Assembly: GCF_003350375.1 (NCBI RefSeq)
Contig: NZ_QQAR01000010.1
Coordinates: forward strand, 83,865 to 147,864
Length of the DNA stretch: 64,000 nucleotides
DNA from: Flavobacterium sp. AG291
GTDB lineage: Bacteria > Bacteroidota > Bacteroidia > Flavobacteriales > Flavobacteriaceae
Direction of reading: 5' to 3'
In this document: piece by piece, positions 35,057-44,627 of the stretch
Position numbering within the stretch: the stretch's first letter is position 1
Layout of the letters: the number at the start of each line of letters is the position of its first letter
The notes under the pieces: generated by a model
What the model saw: only the letters and a program-made list of their open reading frames with translations
Told to the model about the DNA's origin: nothing
Database searches by the model: none
Translations under genes and position numbers: made by a program

Positions 35057-38000
35057 GTGTCGACTACCGGTGATAACCCAGCTGATTTTACCACTATGAT
35101 TTATAACTCGGATGCTGATCCGGTAATTATAAATAATATAGTTTATAAAGAGAAAATAATCGATTTGCCTGTATCGGGTGATATTTATATCGCGTTCCGC
35201 GTACCGCCTCATGCTTCTACTGGAAGTTATAGAGGGCAAATGCTTATGATTGACAATGTAAATATAGAGGCTATTCCGGCATGTCCGGAAGCGTTTAACG
35301 TGGTGGTTAATCCTAACAATATTACCGATTCTCAAATGGTAGTGCAGTGGGAAACTGCGGGGACACAATCAGCTTGGGAGGTGGCAGTTGTTCCTTATAA
35401 TGTAGATGTAACGAGCGGAACTATTCCTTCTCAATACATTCATACAGCAACTACAAATCCGTTTACGGTAAATGGACTTACAGCGAGCAGCAACTATAAA
35501 GTATATGTCCGCAATATTTGTTCTTCGACTTCACAAAGTATATGGTCCGGCCCGGTTGAGGCAATTACCAAATGTGATGCTGAGAGCGCATGTGAGTATA
35601 CGCTTGTATTAACAAGTAATGGAACTGCTTCAACAGGTATAAGTGTTTTCCAAAATTCAATGAAGACCCACTATGTTGCATTTGCAGGGGGTAATACTCC
35701 GGTGTCTACACCAATATTCCTGTGTAATGGTGGGGAATTTGAATTGTTCTTTGATACAATGGGGTTTGCTCCCGCACAGTATGCGCAATATCAGGTATCG
35801 CTGTTAAATTCAGACGGTATAACTGTTTGGGCAAGTCCAATGGGTGTTGGTCCACTAAAATCTGTTGTATATACGGGTATTGCTCAGTGCGGACCGATAA
35901 GCTGTCCTCAGCCTACGGCTTTAACGACTGCAGAGAACGGCCAGTTTTCGTGGACGGCAGGCGGCACTGAAACACAATGGGAAGTAGCGGTTCAGCCGCT
36001 GGATAACCAGTCGTTACCTCAGTCGGGTACAATTGTAAATACACCGTCATATACTCCGGTTGCTGCTGATTTTCTTGATGCTAATGTGGCGACATACGAA
36101 TATTTCGTTAGAGCTGTATGTGGTGCAGGTGAAACAAGTTACTGGTCCGGGCCGTATGATTTTGTAAGAAACAATGGTGCTAACAATGCTATGGCTTTAC
36201 CAATTAACAACACTTTGGATTGCCAGAATAATGTTGCTAAAGTAAGTTTCAGGAATGCTACGCTTTCATCGGAAGCGCTGGCTTGTCCGGGGGTAAAACA
36301 AAGTGATGTCTGGTTTAGCTTTACGGCAGAATCTAAAGTGCATATAATAAAAGCAATAGGCTTTGAAGAATATATTTATGGTACTGAAAATGTTTTTGTA
36401 ACATTATCAAACAACCTTGGTTTTGAGAAATATCCTGATTTTACAATGACTTTGTACAGGGTAAACCCTGATACTTCTCTTACAGAGATTAGCTGTGTAA
36501 ACAACAATGCGCTTGTAACAAGTTATATGTCTGAGCTTGTAGTTGGGACATCTTATAAAGTACGTTTAACATTAAATGCACCTGTGGTAAATACAAGACT
36601 ATTCAATGTTTGCCTTACTACGCCTCAGGATGTGTGTAATTTAAATGCGATTAACCACGATTTTGAAGAGCCTATGTTGCCACAGTATAGTGGTACGTGG
36701 GAATCTAACGTGTCGCATACGGTAATACCGGGATGGAGGTCTAATATTGCTACTAATGATAACATCTGGATATGGGAAGCATTAAATTCAGTAAATGTAC
36801 CATCAGGTGCTTTTCTCCCATATTCTCAGAATCAGTGTATAGGGTTTAATTACGGTGACAATCCTCCGGCTTACAATCCTGCTGATATGGTTAATATTCA
36901 GGGTGTATTCAAGGATATTGACAGTTCAGAGATTACTGAGTTCTTGTACAGTTTTGCCCATTTAGGAAGACTAAACAGTAATATGGATCTTTACGCAGGC
37001 CCACCATCAGGTCCGTTTACACTTGTAAAAGCTGTAAACTCGACCGGTAGCTGGAACTATGTAACGGGTACTTATGAAGTTCCTGCCGGACAAACCACTA
37101 CAAGGTTTATTTTCAGGGCAAGAAACAATTCTGCAGGTAATACTATTGACCTTGCTAATTTTATTCCGAATAACAAGATCAATGCTACTTCGGAAAACAA
37201 AAACCTTGATTGTGCTAATGCTACCTATACAGCTTCGGCAGAAGGAGTAGGGACATGGATTCCTGCTCAGGATAACCCTGGTCCGGTTGTTATTTCAGAT
37301 CCTTCATCAAGAAATATAACAATTAGTGGCTTCATGAATCCTGGTACGTATGCGTTTACATGGAAAACACGTTACTGCGAAGATGTACTTACACTTCAGT
37401 ATACAGGTGTTGATGAAATTCCTGTTGTAACTACTCCGGTAGATTACTGTGTGGGGGCAGTTGCTGCTCAATTAACAGCGCCGGATCTTACGGGATATAC
37501 AGCAGTATGGTATGATGTGCCGGTAGGAGGTACAGCACTTGCGACAGCTCCAACACCTTCTACAGCTACAGATGGTACCACGTCTTATTATGTAGCCTAT
37601 GTTAATGCACAGGGTTGTGAAGGTCAGAGAGCATTGGTAAATGTAGAAGTTAATCAGATAGAAACTCCTACAGTTGCCTTCAGCTACGACGCGGCAGAAT
37701 ACTGCGCTATAGGAGCTAACCCTGTAATCACACCAGATCCGGCTATAACAGCAAACGGAACATTTACGGTAGTTCCTGCAACAGGCATTACGCTTGATGC
37801 GACTACAGGAGCCATTGACCTTGCAGGAGCTACTGCAGGAGTATATGATGTAACGTATACTGTTGCTGCAACAGGATGTAATCCTGAGGCATCACAAACG
37901 GTAACCATTACGGTAAATGCAGCAACCACTCCGGTTGCAGACTTTACCTATGCTAATAATGTTTGCCTAAACGCAACAGCAGCATTGCTTCCGGTTCCCG

Positions 38001-39484
38001 GCGCAGGATTTACCACAGGAGGAACCTATACGTCTGCAACAGTAACAGTAGACCCTCTGACAGGAGAGATCGATTTGGCTACTGCAACAGCAGGTACCCA
38101 CGATATTACCTATACTATTATAGAAGATACTACCCTTGCAGGATGTATGAATGCAGGAAGCTATACCTTCCAGGTTGCTCTTGCAGAACCAACAGTTCCT
38201 GTAACCGGATTTACCTATGCGGCGGAATACTGTATTGCAGGAGCAAACCCAATACCAACAACAGAGGCTAACTTCTATGCAGGAGGAACATTCAGTGCCA
38301 CGGGAGGACTTCCAATCGATCCACTAACAGGAGAGATTGATCTTGCCACGGCACAGACAGGTTCTTATGATGTTACGTATACAGTTGCAGAAGCAGACTG
38401 CCTTGAGGCAGGCAGCACAACAGTAAGTGTGGTTGTCAATGCGCTTGCAGCGCCGGTAACAACATTTAGTTACCCGACACCAAGCTGTATCAATTCAGCT
38501 GCTACACTGGAACCAACACTGGATGCTCTGTTTACAACAGGCGGATCGTTCAGTTCATCAACCCTGACGGTTGATGCTGCAACAGGAGCTATAGATCTTA
38601 CAACGGCAACAGAGGGCACCCACGATATCGTGTACACCATAACAGCTGATGCTACGCAGTGTATTGATGGCGGAACCTTTACGGCTACGATAGAGCTTGT
38701 AGCAGGAGTAACGCCGGTGACTACATTCAGTTATGAAGAGAGTTATTGCAATGGCAGTGCCAATGCGTTCCCTGATACAGCAACAGACTTTACTGCAGGA
38801 GGTACATTTACCTCTACTACAGGGTTGGTTATAAATGCCACTACAGGAGAGATGAATATCACCGATAGTACACCGGGTACCTATACAATTGTTTACACTA
38901 TCGATGCAGATGCTGACACATGTAATGCAGGAGGCTCACACAGCTTTACGCTTACCATCGTAGGAGGCCTTGAGGCAGAAGTGTCTCAGGAATGCAGGGA
39001 CAATAACAGCTGGTTGTTTGTTACCGCTGTAAACGGCTCGTTTGATGCTGAAGCAGCAAGCTATGTATGGAAAGACGAATCGGGAGCTACGGTAGGCACC
39101 GACGCAGGACTTAACCTTACAGCCTATGCAGTTGCAAATGCTTCGGAAGAACTTCCGTTAACCTTTACGGTAACGATTACATCGGGCGACTGCTCATCAG
39201 AGATTGTTTATGAGGTATACAATATCATGTGTGATGTTCAGCGAGGTATCTCACCGAACGGAGATGGCATGAACGATAACCTTGACCTTACAGGTACAGG
39301 AGTTAAGAGTGTTGTGATCTTTAACCGTTATGGTAAAAAAGTATTTGAGCATGGGTTGGGTTATACCACACAGTGGCATGGCCAGGACAACAGCGGTAAT
39401 GAGTTACCTGACGGTACATACTTCTACAGTATCGAGAATGCTGACGGAAGCAACAAAACCGGATGGATTTACATCAATAAATAA
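35057..39484 (+). CDS. 3' part of the giant cargo gene: modules, tandem repeats and T9SS type B sorting domain
   Basis: 1475 residues from the first ATG; the open frame itself begins at 34874. The ATG at 35057 is internal to a jelly-roll module and has no signal peptide, so this is not an independent gene. In order it contains the rest of that module, further fibronectin III modules, a carbohydrate-binding-like region (NLNAINHDFEEP...VIPGWRSN), an Ig-like module near 37430, five ~87-residue repeats (37660-38967) and a C-terminal type B sorting domain (RGISPNGDGMNDNLDL; FNRYGKKVF; LPDGTYFYSIE). Confidence 0.8.
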   Translation: MSTTGDNPADFTTMIYNSDADPVIINNIVYKEKIIDLPVSGDIYIAFRVPPHASTGSYRGQMLMIDNVNIEAIPACPEAFNVVVNPNNITDSQMVVQWETAGTQSAWEVAVVPYNVDVTSGTIPSQYIHTATTNPFTVNGLTASSNYKVYVRNICSSTSQSIWSGPVEAITKCDAESACEYTLVLTSNGTASTGISVFQNSMKTHYVAFAGGNTPVSTPIFLCNGGEFELFFDTMGFAPAQYAQYQVSLLNSDGITVWASPMGVGPLKSVVYTGIAQCGPISCPQPTALTTAENGQFSWTAGGTETQWEVAVQPLDNQSLPQSGTIVNTPSYTPVAADFLDANVATYEYFVRAVCGAGETSYWSGPYDFVRNNGANNAMALPINNTLDCQNNVAKVSFRNATLSSEALACPGVKQSDVWFSFTAESKVHIIKAIGFEEYIYGTENVFVTLSNNLGFEKYPDFTMTLYRVNPDTSLTEISCVNNNALVTSYMSELVVGTSYKVRLTLNAPVVNTRLFNVCLTTPQDVCNLNAINHDFEEPMLPQYSGTWESNVSHTVIPGWRSNIATNDNIWIWEALNSVNVPSGAFLPYSQNQCIGFNYGDNPPAYNPADMVNIQGVFKDIDSSEITEFLYSFAHLGRLNSNMDLYAGPPSGPFTLVKAVNSTGSWNYVTGTYEVPAGQTTTRFIFRARNNSAGNTIDLANFIPNNKINATSENKNLDCANATYTASAEGVGTWIPAQDNPGPVVISDPSSRNITISGFMNPGTYAFTWKTRYCEDVLTLQYTGVDEIPVVTTPVDYCVGAVAAQLTAPDLTGYTAVWYDVPVGGTALATAPTPSTATDGTTSYYVAYVNAQGCEGQRALVNVEVNQIETPTVAFSYDAAEYCAIGANPVITPDPAITANGTFTVVPATGITLDATTGAIDLAGATAGVYDVTYTVAATGCNPEASQTVTITVNAATTPVADFTYANNVCLNATAALLPVPGAGFTTGGTYTSATVTVDPLTGEIDLATATAGTHDITYTIIEDTTLAGCMNAGSYTFQVALAEPTVPVTGFTYAAEYCIAGANPIPTTEANFYAGGTFSATGGLPIDPLTGEIDLATAQTGSYDVTYTVAEADCLEAGSTTVSVVVNALAAPVTTFSYPTPSCINSAATLEPTLDALFTTGGSFSSSTLTVDAATGAIDLTTATEGTHDIVYTITADATQCIDGGTFTATIELVAGVTPVTTFSYEESYCNGSANAFPDTATDFTAGGTFTSTTGLVINATTGEMNITDSTPGTYTIVYTIDADADTCNAGGSHSFTLTIVGGLEAEVSQECRDNNSWLFVTAVNGSFDAEAASYVWKDESGATVGTDAGLNLTAYAVANASEELPLTFTVTITSGDCSSEIVYEVYNIMCDVQRGISPNGDGMNDNLDLTGTGVKSVVIFNRYGKKVFEHGLGYTTQWHGQDNSGNELPDGTYFYSIENADGSNKTGWIYINK
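37660..38967 (+). repeat. Five tandem ~261-nt repeats encoding ~87-residue Cys-paired domains
   Basis: Units start at about 37660, 37922, 38186, 38444 and 38705. Each encodes P-V-x-x-F-(S/T)-Y near the start, a Cys about 8 residues later, an aromatic-Gly-Gly-(T/S)-(F/Y) strand, (L/I)-x-x-x-T-G-(A/E)-(I/M)-(D/N)-(L/I), a Y-(D/T)-(V/I)-x-Y-T strand and a second Cys. They resemble immunoglobulin-like or PKD-like spacer domains. GC content is higher here than in the upstream modules. Confidence 0.85.
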
Positions 39485-39542
39485 TAGGATTGATTTAGAA
39501 GAGATTTCCCCTTAAATATTCAGGAAATATATTCGAGAGATG

Positions 39543-39579
39543 AAGAGGGCTTGTCTGAAAAGACAGCCCTCTTTTGTTT
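39543..39579 (+). terminator. Intrinsic terminator of the giant cargo gene
   Basis: AAGAGGGCTTGTCT (39543-39556), loop GAAA, AGACAGCCCTCTT (39561-39573), then TTG and T-rich sequence. One bulged T in the left arm. Confidence 0.85.
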
Positions 39580-39719
39580 GTTATATATTAAGGTATGCTA
39601 TTTGTGATAATACGGCAGTTCGTTTTAAGAGAAGCTTTCGCTTAGGTGTATGAATTCATCAATACGGTTAAGTGCTTAACGCACATTTAGAAGCGGATTT
39701 TTAAAAATCCGCTTTTTTA
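39580..39719 (+). ncRNA. Possible small RNA with its own terminator
   Basis: Between the terminator of the cargo gene and the atpD promoter there are about 110 nt without an ORF, followed by a perfect 12-bp terminator stem (39691-39702 with 39703-39714) and a T-run. An intrinsic terminator with no gene before it suggests a short transcript. Small hairpins (GTGC-TTAAC-GCAC; AAGC-TTTC-GCTT) lie inside. No promoter is clear, so this is a candidate only. Confidence 0.35.
39691..39719 (+). terminator. Orphan intrinsic terminator upstream of atpD
   Basis: AAGCGGATTTTT directly joined to its complement AAAAATCCGCTT, followed by a run of T. It faces forward and lies 24 nt before the atpD promoter, about 110 nt after another terminator. 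Confidence 0.85.
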
Positions 39720-39742
39720 TTGAAAAAAATGCATTTTTAGGG

Positions 39743-39774
39743 TTGCATAATTCAAGTAGAAAAAACTATCTTTG
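39743..39774 (+). promoter_or_regulatory. Promoter of atpD-atpC
   Basis: TTG at 39743-39745 and TATCTTTG at 39767-39774, with 21 nt between, a near-ideal flavobacterial promoter. The expected start near 39781 leaves a ~54-nt leader before atpD. Confidence 0.75.
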
Positions 39775-39831
39775 CACTCGAAAAATTAGGTTTTTTCGTA
39801 AAACGTAAATAGCTGTTTAATAAATACATAA

Positions 39832-41346
<1,515 letters not shown>

Positions 41347-41350
41347 ACTA

Positions 41351-41430
41351 GTTCAGTGTTCCGGGTTCAGTGTTCTGGGTTGGCCTAACGTCACCTATAA
41401 CTCGAAACCCGCAACCCGCAACTCAAAACT
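41351..41430. repeat. Short tandem repeats between atpD and atpC
   Basis: A 14-bp unit (GTTCAGTGTTCYGG) occurs twice at 41351-41378 with one mismatch, and a 7-bp unit (AACCCGC) is repeated at 41406-41419 before AACTCAAAACT. The two halves are partly complementary. No ORF is present. It resembles dispersed intergenic repeats of flavobacteria. Confidence 0.6.
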
Positions 41431-41436
41431 AAAACT

Positions 41437-41724
41437 ATGTTATCATTAGAAATAGTATCTCCGGAAGGACATTTATTTAAAGGAAACGTTACTTCGGTAA
41501 CTGTTCCGGGTGTAGATGGTGAATTCCAGATGTTAAACCACCACGCTAATATCGTTTCGATACTGGCTGAAGGTAACATCAAGATCGCAGTTGCTGACTT
41601 TAAAACTACTACTGATTTTTCAGAGAAGTTCATCAAGTCAGAAAAAGACCAGAAATTCCTTTTGCCAATAACTTCAGGAACACTGGAACTTAAAGACAAC
41701 AAAATTATTATCCTGGTAGGTTAA
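41437..41724 (+). CDS. atpC: ATP synthase F1 subunit epsilon (short form)
   Basis: 95 residues matching the N-terminal beta-sandwich of the epsilon subunit (LEIVSPEGHLFKGNVTSVTVPGVDGEFQMLNHHA). It links the F1 rotor to the c-ring. The C-terminal helical hairpin, which inhibits ATP hydrolysis in E. coli epsilon (139 residues), is absent; short forms like this are usual in Bacteroidota. It is 90 nt after atpD, in the same transcript, and ends in a clear terminator. Confidence 0.95.
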   Translation: MLSLEIVSPEGHLFKGNVTSVTVPGVDGEFQMLNHHANIVSILAEGNIKIAVADFKTTTDFSEKFIKSEKDQKFLLPITSGTLELKDNKIIILVG

Positions 41725-41746
41725 TCCTCCATGAAATATAAATTAG

Positions 41747-41776
41747 AAGCCCTATACTTTGTATAGGGCTTTTTTG
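41747..41776 (+). terminator. Intrinsic terminator of atpD-atpC
   Basis: AAGCCCTATAC (41747-41757), loop TTT, GTATAGGGCTT (41761-41771), then T-run. A diverged copy of this terminator and its 5' flank occurs at 42252-42300. Confidence 0.9.
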
Positions 41777-41832
41777 TTATAGCAGGTAAAAATACCTAAT
41801 GGTATGATGAGTTTATTTTGTAGGTTTGAGCC

Positions 41833-42243
41833 ATGACAAACCGTATGCTTTTATTTTTCACACTGCTTATAGTTGCAACAGGATGCTCAACCTCTAAAAC
41901 AGTTGTGGGTATTTATACGAGCAGGGGACCATCAAGTATGGAAACATTAAGTTTAATGTATTCGAGAGGATATTTTGAATTTTTGTATGATTTTGACGAT
42001 TATATAAAGCTAAAAATCGACAACGACAGTACTTTTGTTTATAGTATAAAAAAGAAAGATTATCCTGGAAGATGGAAGGTTAAAGGTAAAACTCTTATTT
42101 TGAACTATACTGACGCTTCGAGGGAAGATCTTCAGCTTAAAATACGGAATAATAAGCTTTGTAATATTACTGAGGAGACATTATGTAAAAGTAAACAGAA
42201 AATGATGCGTTTAATGTTACTAGAGAAAAAAGAAGAACAGTAG
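41833..42243 (+). CDS. Small lipoprotein of unknown function
   Basis: 136 residues with a lipoprotein signal (MTNRMLLFFTLLIVATGC, Cys18). The rest contains short beta strands, with KLKIDNDSTFVYSI and GRWKVKGKTLILNY. This pattern (a stimulus-free strand pair followed by W-x-V-x-G-x-x-L) is common in small lipocalin-like or copper-resistance-like lipoproteins. I do not recognise a defined family. It lies between two related copies of a terminator, so it is transcribed on its own. Confidence 0.7.
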   Translation: MTNRMLLFFTLLIVATGCSTSKTVVGIYTSRGPSSMETLSLMYSRGYFEFLYDFDDYIKLKIDNDSTFVYSIKKKDYPGRWKVKGKTLILNYTDASREDLQLKIRNNKLCNITEETLCKSKQKMMRLMLLEKKEEQ

Positions 42244-42271
42244 TTGTTCATCTCCAAGAAATATAAATTAG

Positions 42272-42301
42272 AAGCCCTATGCATTGTGTGGGGCTTTTTT
42301 T
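42272..42301 (+). terminator. Intrinsic terminator, diverged copy of the atpC terminator
   Basis: AAGCCCTATGC, loop ATT, GTGTGGGGCTT and a T-run (G-T pairs in the stem). The preceding ~20 nt (AGAAATATAAATTAGAAGCCC) match the atpC terminator flank. Confidence 0.75.
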
Positions 42302-42315
42302 GTTAATATTGTGGT

Positions 42316-42864
42316 ATGGAAAACAATTCGGACATTATTATCAGTGAAGGCAGGAGGCCTTTTTGGCAGGTTGCTATAGCAGCATTATGTTTTACGGGAG
42401 CAATAGTGGCTATAGGTTTCTTTATTTTAGGGTTGTTCTATACCCAAGGTGATGATGTTAAAGGGTCTGTTTCCACAATAAAACTATCTCTTTTTTTATT
42501 TGTGGCTGGAGTCCGGTTCTCAATGGTTAATAATGTATGCCTTGATTTGATTAACAGCAGGTTCAAGAAAGAAATGTCGGTAGGGATGTTTCGCTTTGGT
42601 AAATGGGAAAGCCTGCCTAATGTAGAATATGTGTGTGTTTTCAGACAATCATGGAGTAAAGACGGTTATGGAGACGGACAAACTGATTCATCAGGTATTA
42701 CCTATGATGTGAATGTATGGTATAATACCTCTAAGCACTTTACTATTTATAGTAATCAGGAACTTGCTCCGGCCTATGAAATGGCAAAGCACATCGCTGT
42801 AAAATTAAATGCCGATTTCCTTGATTCCAGTGTGCCTGGTGATAAAAAATGGGTGGAGTTGTAA
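42316..42864 (+). CDS. Membrane protein of unknown function
   Basis: 182 residues. Two hydrophobic helices near the N-terminus (about 15-42 and 53-72) are followed by a ~100-residue soluble part, probably cytoplasmic (YVCVFRQSWSKDGYGDGQ; VNVWYNTSKHFTIY; AYEMAKHIAVKL). I do not recognise the family. The layout recalls small two-helix membrane proteins with a PH-like domain. Its stop is 21 nt from the convergent stop at 42886. No partner genes are clear. Confidence 0.65.
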   Translation: MENNSDIIISEGRRPFWQVAIAALCFTGAIVAIGFFILGLFYTQGDDVKGSVSTIKLSLFLFVAGVRFSMVNNVCLDLINSRFKKEMSVGMFRFGKWESLPNVEYVCVFRQSWSKDGYGDGQTDSSGITYDVNVWYNTSKHFTIYSNQELAPAYEMAKHIAVKLNADFLDSSVPGDKKWVEL

Positions 42865-42885
42865 TGCTGAAAGATGTTATTGATT

Positions 42886-43230
42886 TTAAATATTTGCAGC
42901 TACTAAAATTACATGTGCAATACATAAAACTATTCCTGTAATATTCAGATATGCTATTTTTCGGTTTTCAATGCCTTTTGCGTTAAACAATGCAATAGTA
43001 TGATATATAATGTAAAGAGGTGAGGTAAGCATAGTGTATATGAATAGATCATAACCTATCCATGCTGCTTTTACATTGGTTATCATATAATATCTGTCAT
43101 ACCATAGGTAAATATAAAAGAGATACATAAACGTAACTATAACCAGTTGCAGTTTGAATTTCTTTTCTGCTATGGAGTATAAAGCCCCAAATCCTAAAAC
43201 GCAAAAAGCTAAGATGATTACGAAGATCAT
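42886..43230 (-). CDS. Small four-helix membrane protein, last gene of the DUF2975 operon
   Basis: 114 residues with four predicted membrane helices (starting MIFVIILAFCVLGFGALY). No named family recognised. The start codon overlaps the stop of the HTH gene by 4 nt, so the two are translationally coupled. This places it in one operon with the two DUF2975 proteins and the HTH regulator, and suggests a shared membrane role. Confidence 0.7.
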   Translation of the reverse strand: MIFVIILAFCVLGFGALYSIAEKKFKLQLVIVTFMYLFYIYLWYDRYYMITNVKAAWIGYDLFIYTMLTSPLYIIYHTIALFNAKGIENRKIAYLNITGIVLCIAHVILVAANI

Positions 43231-43451
43231 AGTTTATTAGGTTCGTTTTCTGCAATATACTCCATAATATCGCCGGGCTGGCATTCCAGCACTTCACAAA
43301 TGGCTTCTAACGTCGAAAACCGGATGGCTTTCGCCTTACCGGTTTTAAGGATGGAGAGGTTGGCAGTGGTAATGCCTACTTTATCGGCCAGCTCGTTAGA
43401 ACGCATTTTTCGTTTAGCGAGCATTACGTCAAGATTGATGATAATAGGCAT
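43227..43451 (-). CDS. Xre-family helix-turn-helix regulator (YozG-like)
   Basis: 74 residues, almost only an HTH_3/HTH_26 DNA-binding domain: NLDVMLAKRKMRSNELADKVGI, then TTANLSILKTGKAKAIRFSTLEAICEVLECQPGDIMEY. This is the small Cro/C1-type regulator that regularly accompanies DUF2975 membrane proteins. It probably controls its own operon. It starts 3 nt after the upstream DUF2975 stop and overlaps the next gene by 4 nt. Confidence 0.9.
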   Translation of the reverse strand: MPIIINLDVMLAKRKMRSNELADKVGITTANLSILKTGKAKAIRFSTLEAICEVLECQPGDIMEYIAENEPNKL

Positions 43452-43454
43452 AGG

Positions 43455-43988
43455 TTATATCGTTAGTTCGTTTTCTTCCTGAATAAATTCGCCTTTTTCG
43501 GTTATGTGGGCCAGCAGCAATATCAGTTTTCCTAAAAGGTATAGTAGCAGGAACGACGGTAACTGTCGGAAGAATATAGTAACATCAAAATACAATACTG
43601 CCGTAGTGCAGAATAAAATGTATCTTGACTTTGCAAAAATGATAAATGTACTCCCTGCTCTGCGAAATTCATTCCCCTGGGTATGGTAAAACATTTTTCC
43701 TTTTTTAATGCTTATAAGGCAATTGCATAAGCGGGTTACGCCCACAATTGCATAAACAAGCAGTGCAGAATAGACAACGCAAAATGCAACCGCAAACCAT
43801 TTGTTGTTAACGTCAGGCACGGCAGAGCTTATGGGTGTGAAATAATCGTAAAAGAAATCTTTTATCAGGGCAGTCTCATCATTTGAAATAAACCGGTAGG
43901 CATACCCAATGTAATAAAGAATCATGCCTGCAGCAAAAGTTATAACGGCACGCAGGGCAAGTATAATGATGTTTAGATGATGTTTCAT
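43455..43988 (-). CDS. DUF2975 family membrane protein (second copy)
   Basis: 177 residues with four predicted membrane helices and the DUF2975 core (LISIKKGKMFYHTQGNEFRRAGSTFI before the third helix). It ends EENELTI, close to the EENDLTV end of the upstream DUF2975 protein, which suggests the two arose by duplication. DUF2975 proteins have no known function but are nearly always next to a small Xre-type regulator, as here. It starts 4 nt after the previous stop. Confidence 0.82.
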   Translation of the reverse strand: MKHHLNIIILALRAVITFAAGMILYYIGYAYRFISNDETALIKDFFYDYFTPISSAVPDVNNKWFAVAFCVVYSALLVYAIVGVTRLCNCLISIKKGKMFYHTQGNEFRRAGSTFIIFAKSRYILFCTTAVLYFDVTIFFRQLPSFLLLYLLGKLILLLAHITEKGEFIQEENELTI

Positions 43989-43992
43989 GATG

Positions 43993-44493
43993 TTAAACGG
44001 TTAAGTCGTTTTCTTCTTTAAGATTCTTTGCCCATTGGAATACGCCTGATAAAACCTCGAAGAACAATCCCAAGGCGAATATGAAGATTAAATCTATTAT
44101 AAAATCTAAGTCCATTGCTGCTTCTCCCTGTGTTAGTCTGAATGAAACTGAGCCAATGATTAGTAACACACCACCCCCATATATTATACGGCCTATTTTT
44201 TTAAAGTTGGTTATTACGGAAGTGTCAAATACTTTCTTTTTTTCGAACAGGATCAGAATTTGTTTGAAAATATAAAGAGCATATAAAAAGCTGGCAAAAC
44301 CTGCAACTACTATAAACAGAGTCAACTTAGAGGCTACAGAAATGTCTTTAGCCATTTCCCCGTTAATTTTGAAAGGAATGCTTTCAGGCGTTACTATAGA
44401 AAGGAGCATGAAAGGTATTAGAAAAAACATTAAAATGAGTGACAGTGCAAATAGTATTTGTACAAGGAGTTTTAAAGTGCGTAATTGTGTCAT
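43993..44493 (-). CDS. DUF2975 family membrane protein (first copy)
   Basis: 166 residues with four membrane helices. The conserved part is FKQILILFEKKKVFDTSVITNFKKIGRII in the loop between helices 2 and 3. It is the first gene of a four-gene reverse operon (DUF2975, DUF2975, HTH, membrane protein) with a good promoter at 44523-44550. Its C-terminus (LKEENDLTV) faces the cytoplasm by the positive-inside rule and is almost repeated in the second copy. Confidence 0.82.
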   Translation of the reverse strand: MTQLRTLKLLVQILFALSLILMFFLIPFMLLSIVTPESIPFKINGEMAKDISVASKLTLFIVVAGFASFLYALYIFKQILILFEKKKVFDTSVITNFKKIGRIIYGGGVLLIIGSVSFRLTQGEAAMDLDFIIDLIFIFALGLFFEVLSGVFQWAKNLKEENDLTV

Positions 44494-44522
44494 GGGTTAT
44501 TTGGTTTATTGCTTAATCAATG

Positions 44523-44550
44523 CAAATATAAATAAATTATCGAAAAACAA
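44523..44550 (-). promoter_or_regulatory. Promoter of the DUF2975-HTH operon
   Basis: On the reverse strand TTG (44550-44548) and TATATTTG (44530-44523) are 17 nt apart, matching the flavobacterial consensus. The likely transcript start is ~25 nt before the ATG at 44493. Confidence 0.65.
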
Positions 44551-44572
44551 TAATTATTTATTAAAAAGCATA

Positions 44573-44610
44573 AAAAATCCTTTTAAGCGATAGCCTAAAA
44601 GGATTTTTTT
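44573..44610 (-). terminator. Intrinsic terminator of the M23 peptidase gene
   Basis: AAAAATCCTTTTA-AGC, loop GATA, GCC-TAAAAGGATTTTT. It reads as a stem with T-run on the reverse strand, just after the M23 gene stop. The forward side is also T-rich. Confidence 0.8.
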
Positions 44611-44627
44611 ATTCGGTGTATAGTATG

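Larger units (their letters stand above)
31587..39484 (+). pseudogene. Giant T9SS type B cargo protein, gene split by a one-base frameshift
   Basis: Two frames form one gene of about 2632 codons. The first frame reads to 35003, but after Trp at 34881-34883 its sequence stops resembling the repeats. The other frame, open from 34874, continues DSGIAPYEGNHAAALF, NNDWLITPKI and so on, like the earlier modules. Restoring one G at 34882-34883 (giving TGG GAT AGT) joins them. The protein has a signal peptide, alternating jelly-roll (cleaved-adhesin-like) and fibronectin III modules, an Ig-like module, five tandem repeats, and a CHU_C/gliding-motility type B sorting domain. It is a probable surface adhesin. 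The frameshift may be a real mutation, phase variation or a sequencing error. Confidence 0.8.

Noticed and set aside
37660..38967. CRISPR-like or satellite DNA
   Set aside because: The repeats are protein-coding, ~261 nt long and diverged, with no short identical repeats separated by spacers.
43227..44493. Toxin-antitoxin module (small HTH plus small membrane protein)
   Set aside because: The DUF2975-HTH pairing is a known conserved neighbourhood of unrelated type. The membrane proteins have four helices each and do not resemble small single-helix toxins.
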